This document shows positions 57,806 through 64,000 of a DNA stretch of 64,000 nucleotides, in pieces. A program made the translations under genes and the position numbers. The notes beneath the pieces were generated by a model. The model did not search any database. It was not told where the DNA came from and saw nothing but the letters and a program-made list of their open reading frames with translations. This DNA is from Sphingomonas sp. Leaf22 (lineage in GTDB: Bacteria > Pseudomonadota > Alphaproteobacteria > Sphingomonadales > Sphingomonadaceae), in assembly GCF_001421715.1 (NCBI RefSeq), contig NZ_LMKP01000023.1:134044-198043 (forward strand), in the 5' to 3' direction. Within the stretch, counting starts at the first letter, position 1. Every line of letters begins with the position of its first letter.

Positions 57806-59362
57806 ATGAACGAGACCCCCGACTCCATCCTGATCGTCGATTTCGGCAGCCAGGTGACGCAGCTGATCGCGCGTCGCGTGCGCGAGGCCGGCGTCTATTC
57901 CGAAATCGCTCCGTTCCAGAAGGCCGGCGAAGCGTTCGAACGGATGCAGCCGAAGGGCGTGATCCTGTCGGGTGGCCCCGCATCGGTCTGTGACGACGGC
58001 AGTCCGCGCGCGCCGCAGGCGATCTTCGATTCGGGCGTGCCGGTGTTCGGCATCTGCTACGGCCAGCAGGTCATGACCGAACAGCTGGGCGGCAAGGTCG
58101 AGAAGGGCCATTCGGGCGAGTTCGGCGAAGCCTATGTCGAAGTGGCCGAGACCTGCGGCCTGTTCGACGGCCTCTGGGCCACGGGCGAGCGGCATCAGGT
58201 GTGGATGAGCCATGGCGACAAGGTCGCGGCGATCGCGCCCGGCTTCCACGTTGTCGCGACCAGCCCCGGCGCGCCGTTCGCGATCATCGCGGACGACGCC
58301 CGGCGCTATTACGGCGTGCAGTTCCATCCGGAGGTGTTCCACACGCCCGATGGCGCGAAGCTGATCGCCAATTTCGCGCGCTATGTCTGCGGGCTGTCGG
58401 GCGACTGGACGATGGCCGAGTTCCGCGACCTCAAGATCGCCGAAATCCGTGAACAGGTCGGTTCGGCCAAGGTCATCTGCGGCCTGTCGGGCGGCGTCGA
58501 CAGCTCGGTCGCGGCGCTGCTGCTGCATGAGGCGATCGGCGACCAGCTGACCTGCGTGTTCGTCGACGGCGGCATCCTCCGCGCGGGCGAGGCCGAACAG
58601 GTCGTCAGCCTGTTCCGCGGCCATTACAATATCCCGCTCGTCCATGTGGATGCGCAGGACCTGTTCATGGACGGTCTGGCTGGCGTCACCGATCCGGAAG
58701 CCAAGCGCAAGTTCATCGGCAAGACGTTCATCGACGTGTTCGAGGCCGAAGCGAACAAGCTGGGCGGCGCGCAGTTTCTCGCCCAGGGAACGCTCTACCC
58801 CGACGTGATCGAAAGCGTCAGCTTTACCGGTGGCCCGTCGGTGACGATCAAGAGCCACCACAATGTCGGCGGCCTGCCCGAGCGCATGAACATGGCGCTG
58901 GTCGAGCCGTTGCGCGAACTGTTCAAGGACGAGGTCCGCGCGCTGGGTCGCGAACTGGGCCTGCCCGACATCTTCGTCGGCCGCCATCCGTTCCCCGGAC
59001 CCGGCCTCGCCATCCGGATTCCGGGCGAAGTGACGCGCGAACGCTGCGACATATTGCGCAAGGCCGATGCGATCTATCTTGAGGAGATCCGCAAGGCCGG
59101 GCTGTACGACACGATCTGGCAGGCGTTCGCGGTACTGCTGCCGGTGCGCAGCGTCGGCGTGATGGGCGACGGCCGCACCTATGACAATGTCCTCGCGCTG
59201 CGTGCGGTGACCTCGACCGACGGCATGACCGCGCAGGCGTTCCAGTTTCCGGGCGACTTCCTGCCGCGCGTGGCGACCCGCATCATCAACGAGGTGAAGG
59301 GCATCAACCGCGTCACCTACGACTATACGAGCAAGCCGCCCGGCACGATCGAGTGGGAATGA
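57806..59362 (+). CDS. guaA: GMP synthase (glutamine-hydrolysing)
   Basis: 518 aa. Makes GMP from XMP, ATP and glutamine. Glutaminase domain with Cys84 in GICYGQQ and the His/Glu in QFHPEV; ATP-pyrophosphatase P-loop [11 protein letters not shown] from about residue 226; C-terminal dimerisation domain ending [12 protein letters not shown] 57806 ([16 protein letters not shown]) is the family start; the upstream open frame runs through the repeat and is not used. Confidence 0.97.
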   Translation: MNETPDSILIVDFGSQVTQLIARRVREAGVYSEIAPFQKAGEAFERMQPKGVILSGGPASVCDDGSPRAPQAIFDSGVPVFGICYGQQVMTEQLGGKVEKGHSGEFGEAYVEVAETCGLFDGLWATGERHQVWMSHGDKVAAIAPGFHVVATSPGAPFAIIADDARRYYGVQFHPEVFHTPDGAKLIANFARYVCGLSGDWTMAEFRDLKIAEIREQVGSAKVICGLSGGVDSSVAALLLHEAIGDQLTCVFVDGGILRAGEAEQVVSLFRGHYNIPLVHVDAQDLFMDGLAGVTDPEAKRKFIGKTFIDVFEAEANKLGGAQFLAQGTLYPDVIESVSFTGGPSVTIKSHHNVGGLPERMNMALVEPLRELFKDEVRALGRELGLPDIFVGRHPFPGPGLAIRIPGEVTRERCDILRKADAIYLEEIRKAGLYDTIWQAFAVLLPVRSVGVMGDGRTYDNVLALRAVTSTDGMTAQAFQFPGDFLPRVATRIINEVKGINRVTYDYTSKPPGTIEWE

Positions 59363-59405
59363 TCCGGACTCAAATCGTCCGGGGGACGATTTGTGCCGGA
59401 TCATT
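59358..59405 (+). terminator. Long palindrome over the guaA stop codon
   Basis: Outer arms AATGATCCGG (59358-59367, containing the guaA stop) and CCGGATCATT (59396-59405) are perfect inverses; inner arms CAAATCGTCC (59371-59380) and GGACGATTTG (59384-59393), loop GGG. No T-run. Same apex as the rpsM palindrome. Confidence 0.75.
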
Positions 59406-59456
59406 CGCCCCGCGATAGCGGGGTGCCGGAGCTAGGCAACGAGGTCAGGTCGATTC

Positions 59457-60377
59457 TCAAACCCCTGCCGGCACCGCCTCCGGCTGCATGATGACGCTGT
59501 TCGCCGCGACGTCCTGCAACAACCAGACATTGCCGCCGATCACTGCCCGGTCGCCGATCGTCACCCGGCCGAGGATCGTCGCTCCGGCATAGATCACGAC
59601 ATCGTCCCCGACGATCGGATGCCGTGCCACGCGCTGCACGAACGGCCCGCTGGCGGAACGGGGTTGCGATCGATGCGGCGTTCGCGCGCCGAGCGTGACA
59701 TGCTGATACAGCCGCACCCGCGCGCCGATCACGGCAGTCTCACCGATCACCACGCCGGTGCCATGATCGATGAAGAAGCCGGGGCCGATCGTCGCACCTG
59801 GATGAATGTCGATGCCGGTTCGTTCGTTGGCGGTCTCCGACACGATCCGTGCGACGATCGGCACGCCCAGCGAGTCGAGTTCGTGGGCCAGCCGATGGTG
59901 CAGGATCGCGACCGCGCCGGGATAGCAGATCAGGATTTCATCGACGCTGCGTGCCGCCGGATCACCGCGAAAGATCGCGGCGACGTCGGTATCGATCAGC
60001 GCCCGCACGCGCGACGGCGTGCCGGCGAACAGCCGCAATATCTCCGCCGGCCGTTCGGGTGCGAAGTCGATCGCGGAAACATCCTGCCAATAGGCGAATT
60101 CGGCGCGGATCGCTTCGTCGAGCAACGCAAAGGCGGCGTCGAGCCGCTCGGCAACGAACCGGTCTTCCCCGGCCGCGTCGCCCGCAAAGCCACCGATCCG
60201 GCCGGGGAACAGGGCGTGCGACAGGAACTCCATTGCCCGCGTCAGCGTGGTTCGCGACGGAAAGGTCGCCGGTTGCTGCCGGCTCGGTTGCGCCCGCCGC
60301 CATGCCATGCGCGCGGTCGACAGCGCACGGGTGGCGTGGTTGATGATCTGGCGGCGGTCGTCGTCGGGCTGGGCCAT
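59457..60377 (-). CDS. cysE: Serine O-acetyltransferase, EpsC/CysE type
   Basis: 306 aa. Makes O-acetylserine, the cysteine precursor. Helical N-terminus, then hexapeptide-repeat left-handed beta-helix (GIDIHPGATIGPGFFIDHGTGVVIGETAVIGARVRLYQHVTLGA) with the catalytic His/Asp region. The N-terminal part is longer than in short CysE forms, as in the EpsC branch. The start at 60377 gives MAQPDDDRRQI; no clear SD. Convergent with guaA. Confidence 0.9.
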   Translation of the reverse strand: MAQPDDDRRQIINHATRALSTARMAWRRAQPSRQQPATFPSRTTLTRAMEFLSHALFPGRIGGFAGDAAGEDRFVAERLDAAFALLDEAIRAEFAYWQDVSAIDFAPERPAEILRLFAGTPSRVRALIDTDVAAIFRGDPAARSVDEILICYPGAVAILHHRLAHELDSLGVPIVARIVSETANERTGIDIHPGATIGPGFFIDHGTGVVIGETAVIGARVRLYQHVTLGARTPHRSQPRSASGPFVQRVARHPIVGDDVVIYAGATILGRVTIGDRAVIGGNVWLLQDVAANSVIMQPEAVPAGV

Positions 60378-60394
60378 GCGGATCGCTTCGAAAC

Positions 60395-60427
60395 AAAAAA
60401 GGTCGGGCGACTTGACGACGCCCGACC
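60395..60427 (-). terminator. Terminator of the small lipoprotein gene
   Basis: Reading leftwards, GGTCGGGCG (60427-60419), nine-base loop, CGCCCGACC (60409-60401), then TTTTTTGTTT. Textbook intrinsic terminator. It lies between the lipoprotein gene and cysE on the same strand. Confidence 0.85.
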
Positions 60428-60487
60428 AAGGTTACGCTTAGGGAGCTACCAAAGCGTTGCGGACACCGCGCCGTGGCGCGGCGAAAC

Positions 60488-60751
60488 TCAAAGGCCGGTG
60501 GCGTTGCCGGTCGTGGTCGGCGTCGGATCGACGACCGTCGCGTTCAGTGCCGGGTCGGTCGCAAGCGTGGTGTCGTTCGACACGATGGCCGCGTTGCCGA
60601 CCGCAATATCGTTCGCCAGCGGTTCGTCGACCGACGTCAGGTTCGTTTCGATCGATGCGTTGGCGTCGATGCTGTTGGCCGGTTCGTTACCCGAACACCC
60701 GCCAAGCCCGACCAGCGCGATTGCCGCCAGCGGTGCGATGAATTTCGTCAA
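60488..60751 (-). CDS. Small Asn/Thr-rich lipoprotein of unknown function
   Basis: 87 aa. Signal with Cys at about residue 19 in GLGGCSGN. Mature part is low complexity: Asn, Ala, Thr, Val and Asp (NSIDANASIETNLTSVDEPLANDIAVGNAAIVSND). No known domain. Similar in size and composition to the protein at 34338-34610. Own terminator and probable own promoter. Confidence 0.75.
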   Translation of the reverse strand: MTKFIAPLAAIALVGLGGCSGNEPANSIDANASIETNLTSVDEPLANDIAVGNAAIVSNDTTLATDPALNATVVDPTPTTTGNATGL

Positions 60752-60836
60752 ACCCGATCTCCCTGTTCGCCGCCGCCGAGGCGGCCGTTGCAGCGCCCAT
60801 AGTAGAGAGCGACGCTAGGGAGACTATAATCCCATT

Positions 60837-60865
60837 ACTTTAGTAGGGTAATGCGGGGCTATCAA
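60837..60865 (-). promoter_or_regulatory. Candidate promoter of the small lipoprotein gene
   Basis: On the minus strand TTGATA (60865-60860), 17 bases, TAAAGT (60842-60837), 86 bases before the ATG. Confidence 0.45.
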
Positions 60866-60941
60866 TCGGTATGGCGGAACACACAGGCCACCAAGGCGGA
60901 ACCCGCCGTTCGGAGATAGGTGTGATGTAAGCCGAGCGGGG

Positions 60942-60990
60942 TGGTAGAGCTGAGGGGAATCGAACCCCTGACCTCTGCAGTGCGATTGCA
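60942..60990 (-). other. 3' half of a tRNA-Ala(CGC) gene, probable attachment site
   Basis: On the minus strand the sequence holds an anticodon loop ATCGCAC (anticodon CGC), the 3' anticodon stem TGCAG, variable loop AGGTC, T-arm AGGGG-TTCGATT-CCCCT, acceptor CAGCTCT, A and encoded CCA. Upstream of position 60990 the D-arm and 5' acceptor strand are missing. A 3' tRNA fragment next to an integrase is the usual mark of att-site duplication. The rest of the 480-base gap (60752-61231) shows no gene. Confidence 0.78.
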
Positions 60991-61231
60991 CGCGACACGC
61001 CGGTTTTCAAAGGCTTCGCGGCAGGCAGACGTAATGCAGCGGTGATGCGCCCCTGAGAGAAACCGTGCCGAATTGTACGCGACACCGGAGAAACACCGGA
61101 GCCGCACGGCACCGATCCCACCATCCCATACGCGCCTGATCAGCGCTCCATAACCCACGCACAAGCGGCGTCGGACCCCGGTTCCGGCGGCGCTTTCGTG
61201 CGCCCATCGACCCACCGCTCCGGGGGCCGAC

Positions 61232-61987
61232 ATGAAGTCGAAGATTACCGCACCTCGTACCCACGCCGGCAAGGCACTCCATGCAGGTCGATTGCGCCAA
61301 CGTACCCATCAACGGGTGCGGGCAGGGAGCTTCCACCACGATCCTGTGATCGAAAGCCGGTGGGCGTCGTCGAACCGCTTTCCGCGGTCGGAGAACAACG
61401 CCCGCCTACGCGCGGCCGAAGCCTACGAGCATTTCACCAAGCAGCCCGGCGCACGCAACGGGAAGCTCGGCCATATCGCGATCGAGGTGTATCGCTTCTT
61501 CCTTCGCCTGCGGGGCAAGAAAGACGGCCGTCTCGACCCTTCCTATAGCTGGATAGCCCAACAGATACGACGATCGCGAAGCGCTGTCGGTAGCGCTATT
61601 GCCCGTTTAAAGGCGGAAGGCTTTCTGGATTCGACGCGACGGACGCGGCCGGTCGACGACCCCCAGCCCGGCGGCCAATATGTCGAGCAAATCTCGAACG
61701 CCTATTTCCTGTCGCTTCCCGCGAAGGCGATGAAGCTGGTGGCACGGATTACGCGGAAGGCAGTCGAGGCAACGCAGCGGTCGCTTACCGTCGTAGAGCG
61801 GGACGCACGGCAGGAACGCGCCGACCGACAGGCGTCGGCGATCCAGCCCCCGGCACCCGCCGAGCCGAAGCCTGATGCGACGTGGTCGCTGATGGACGCC
61901 CTTCGTTCGTTCGGAAACTCCGTCGATAGGCGCGACGCAGAGGCAAATAGGGCGAGTCCGCAATGCGGTCGGAATGAGACCCTGTAG
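61232..61987 (+). CDS. Winged-helix-like protein of an integrated element
   Basis: 251 aa, strongly basic. The middle (SYSWIAQQIRRSRSAVGSAIARLKAEGFLD) reads as a helix-turn-helix with recognition helix and is followed by TRRTRPVDDPQPGGQYVEQISNAYFL, which could be the wing. The N-terminal 60 residues are Arg/His-rich and the C-terminus has a coiled-coil-like Arg/Glu stretch. Possibly a replication initiator or regulator; neither is proven. It lies between the att-like site and the integrase remnant, and a GGGGG precedes the ATG. Confidence 0.6.
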   Translation: MKSKITAPRTHAGKALHAGRLRQRTHQRVRAGSFHHDPVIESRWASSNRFPRSENNARLRAAEAYEHFTKQPGARNGKLGHIAIEVYRFFLRLRGKKDGRLDPSYSWIAQQIRRSRSAVGSAIARLKAEGFLDSTRRTRPVDDPQPGGQYVEQISNAYFLSLPAKAMKLVARITRKAVEATQRSLTVVERDARQERADRQASAIQPPAPAEPKPDATWSLMDALRSFGNSVDRRDAEANRASPQCGRNETL

Positions 61988-62210
61988 TAATTCTATAAGG
62001 GATCGCTCTCGCGATACGTAGCCACAAGCGACATCACCCAGCCCAACCGGACCGCCATGTGCTAGTCCCCGATGCCGAACCCGCCCGGCATACGAACCGT
62101 CGCGCGCAGCGGCCAGCCCAGGACAGGGCGGCTGCGCCGCCCCGAGGCTTGGCGGCGGGGACGAGCACGGATCGTGCCGAAAGAGCCGCCCCGTCCCCCG
62201 CGGGGACAGG

Positions 62211-63425
62211 TCACGCGTCGGGCATCACCAGGTCAGCCCATCGCTGCATAAGCCGCCGGCGGGGCCAGATCTGCTTCGATCGATTGTACGCGCCCTCGAC
62301 CTTCACGTTGACGTCTGCCTCTTTCTTCCCCGCGTGGCCGAGCGCGCGATCGATCATCACGCGCAGGCCGGGATAGAGTTCGTTCAGGATCGTCGAGAAG
62401 GTGGCGCGCCATCCGTGCGGCACGTGTCGGCCGGCAAAGCCGGCCTTCCGATACAGCGCGCCGATCGCGCTCTCCGACAAATGCCCGAAGACGAGGTCGG
62501 CATCGATGCCGAGCGCGCGGACCCTGCAAAGAACGGCGAACGCCTGCCGGGAAAGCGGCACCAGGTGATCGAACCGGGCATCACCCTTTTTCGCCTTGGC
62601 CAGCTTCATCCGTGCCGCCGGCACCCGCCACACCGGCGCGATCGGACCAATCATAGCCCCGGCCCAGTCGACGCCCTCAACTTCTTCCCATCGCATGCCG
62701 CGCAACGCACCTTGCCGGACCGCAGTCAGCGCGAGGAACCGGGACGCCAGATCGACGATCGCCGCGCCGCCGGCGGCCGTCGACGCGGCAAGGAGATCGT
62801 GAGCCTCGTCGAGTGAAGTAAGCGCCAGCTGCTCGCTGGCGATCGGCGCGGCCGACAACGCGTGGCGGACCGCCGTCGACGGGTCGACCTCGGCCAGCTC
62901 GTTGGCGATCGACTAGCCGAACACCTTGCTGATGCGCTGGCGCAGCCGCTTCGCAGTCTCGATCGCGCCGCGGGCCTCGACGGCGCGCAGCAGGTCGCGA
63001 ATGTCGCCGGCCCCGATATCGTCGACGTCGATCGCGCCGATCGCCGGGAACACGTCGCGCTCGAGGCTGGTGATCACGTCGCCGGCGTGGACGTTGGTCC
63101 AGCTCGACCGCCAGTGCGCGTGCCAGGCGCGGGCGACGGTGGCGAACGTCCGGTCGACCTCGACACGCGCTGCGCGCTCTTCGCGCGGATCTCGCCCGGC
63201 GCGCAGCGCGTCGCGGGCAGCTGCTGCCGCCTCTCGCGCGGCCGACAGATCGACGTCGGGAAACTGGCCGATCGTCAGCAGCTGCTCACGGCCAGCGACG
63301 CGGAATCGCACACGCCATGATTTGAGGCCAGTCGGTGCGACATACAGGTGCAGGCCCTGCCCATCGGAGAGCTTGTAGGCGCACGGCTTCGGCCGCGCGG
63401 ATCGCACCGCGGCGTTGGTCAGCAT
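62211..63425 (-). pseudogene. P4-type tyrosine integrase interrupted by an amber codon
   Basis: 404 codons. N-terminal arm-binding domain (KLSDGQGLHLYVAPTGLKSWRVRFRVAGREQLLTIGQFPDVDLSAAR), core-binding domain, then TAG at 62913-62915, in frame, after KRLRQRISKVFG. The same frame goes straight on (SIANELAEVDPSTAVRHAL) into the catalytic domain: Arg in VRQGALRGMRW, HGWR, the GHAG box and Tyr in EGAYNRS. A Tyr codon changed to TAG is the likely cause, since VFxYAI is usual there. No frameshift elsewhere. Confidence 0.88.
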
Positions 63426-63588
63426 GGTCGAATCCTATCTGAAAGCACGAACTTGCCGCGCCGCCGGCGCGGGGCTATTTCGGGGGCATACCCCCCGAGA
63501 GCGAAGGGGGTCGGGACAGCACCTGGTCAGCCGCCCCACCGGCCCCAAGGCTGATCGTCGCCGGGCGATCTAACCGACCCCCAACCCC

Positions 63589-63619
63589 GACCACGGCGGA
63601 CAACCTGTCCGCCGTGGTC
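63589..63619. other. Perfect 14-bp hairpin between dam and the integrase
   Basis: GACCACGGCGGACA (63589-63602), loop ACC, TGTCCGCCGTGGTC (63606-63619). Lies in the 282-base gap 63426-63707, otherwise empty. No T-run either way; could be a terminator or a protein-binding palindrome. Confidence 0.6.
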
Positions 63620-63707
63620 ACATCCGACGGCGCAGAAAACCGCCAGTTTGAGAAATTGCGCAAGCCGGCAATACCCACTTCGATACCCGCATCCTGGCGG
63701 CCGAAAC

Positions 63708-64000
63708 TTAACGTGGCCGGTTACGGATGATCAGCTCAGTCACCTTCGTGCCGGCGCGGGCAGCATGCCCGGAGACCGTCCACGTCGTGGCGATCTCCTC
63801 AATGACGAACCGGGCGAAGATCTCCCGGATGAGCGGCGTGTCGTTGATCGACAGCACGAAGCTGCCCGCGATCGTGTTCAGTCGGTCGGCCAGCGCGCGG
63901 TATCGGTCCGGTCCGAAGTCCAGTCCGTACCCGGTGGTCTCATGATACGGCGGGTCGAGGTAGAAGAGCGCGTCCTTGCTATCGTACCGGCCGATCAGCT
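63708..64000 (-). CDS. DNA adenine methylase (D12 class), C-terminal part
   Basis: The gene enters from beyond the window; only the last 97 codons are seen. The catalytic DPPY motif appears in ALFYLDPPYHETTGYG, followed by DRYRALADRLNTIAGSFVLSIND and a short C-terminus. Such enzymes methylate the N6 of adenine, often at GATC. Placed in the element, this is more likely phage- or island-borne than a housekeeping Dam or CcrM. Partial because of the window edge, not decay. Confidence 0.85.
   Translation of the reverse strand, partial: LIGRYDSKDALFYLDPPYHETTGYGLDFGPDRYRALADRLNTIAGSFVLSINDTPLIREIFARFVIEEIATTWTVSGHAARAGTKVTELIIRNRPR

Noticed and set aside
57446..59404. 652-codon open frame antisense to guaA
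   Set aside because: Mirror frame of guaA with continuation into the repeat; composition rich in Arg, His and Asp and no domain.
60942..61100. Complete tRNA gene near 60.95 kb
   Set aside because: Only the anticodon loop to CCA can be folded. The sequence 5' of it gives no D-arm and no 5' acceptor strand complementary to CAGCTCT.

Overview
The window looks like about 64 kb of a sphingomonad chromosome (Alphaproteobacteria, Sphingomonadaceae, probably Sphingomonas or a close relative). The clues are the high GC content with strong third-position bias, a GapR/DUF2312 protein, a TrcR/DUF1013 regulator, DUF1192 and DUF1244 proteins, an alkaline phosphatase with the active-site set of the Sphingomonas enzyme, an intact ruvC-ruvA-ruvB to tol-pal cluster, and several families of GC-rich palindromic repeats between genes. 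This is inferred from protein families; no database search was possible.

Layout. 1-5.7 kb: a CHAP amidase-like protein, msrB, a DEAD-box helicase with a DbpA-type tail, a long-palindrome repeat, rpsA and ihfB. 5.8-11.8 kb: exported proteins (beta-helix protein, serine esterase, PafA/SPAP-type phosphatase, DsbD-family reductase). 11.9-15.1 kb: a tight three-gene operon of circularly permuted ATP-grasp, alpha-E and transglutaminase-like proteins; the last lacks the catalytic cysteine. 15.2-18.0 kb: pyruvate kinase and small conserved proteins including GapR. 18.0-26.3 kb: yebC-ruvC-ruvA-ruvB, a 112-aa orphan, then ybgC-tolQ-tolR-tolA-tolB-pal. 26.3-34.6 kb: a diguanylate cyclase remnant, clpA, DUF1192, a quinone oxidoreductase, trcR with a structured leader, dienelactone hydrolase and GST behind a TetR-type operator, a cyclophilin, a GFA-family protein and a small lipoprotein.

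34.7-55.3 kb is the ribosomal protein super-cluster: str (rpsL-rpsG-fusA-tuf), S10 (rpsJ to rpsQ), spc (rplN to secY-adk) and alpha (rpsM-rpsK-rpoA-rplQ). Gene order is classical, but the gaps hold intrinsic-terminator-like hairpins and palindromic repeats, and two well-spaced promoters (before rpsL and rpsM) are readable. The rpsM, rpoA and guaA stop codons each lie inside a long palindrome whose downstream arm mirrors the gene's own 3' end. 55.3-60.8 kb: prolyl oligopeptidase, a second copy of the long-palindrome repeat, guaA, serine acetyltransferase and another small Asn-rich lipoprotein.

From about 60.94 kb to the right edge the content changes to an integrated element. The 3' half of a tRNA-Ala(CGC) gene marks the probable attachment site. 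It is followed by a winged-helix protein, a P4-type tyrosine integrase broken by one in-frame amber codon, and the C-terminal part of a DNA adenine methylase that runs off the window. The element continues beyond position 64000.

No clear, wholly new multi-gene system was found. The most unusual signals are the stop-codon palindromes, the active-site-less transglutaminase homologue in the ATP-grasp operon, the paired MITE-like elements with a shared core, and the decayed island.
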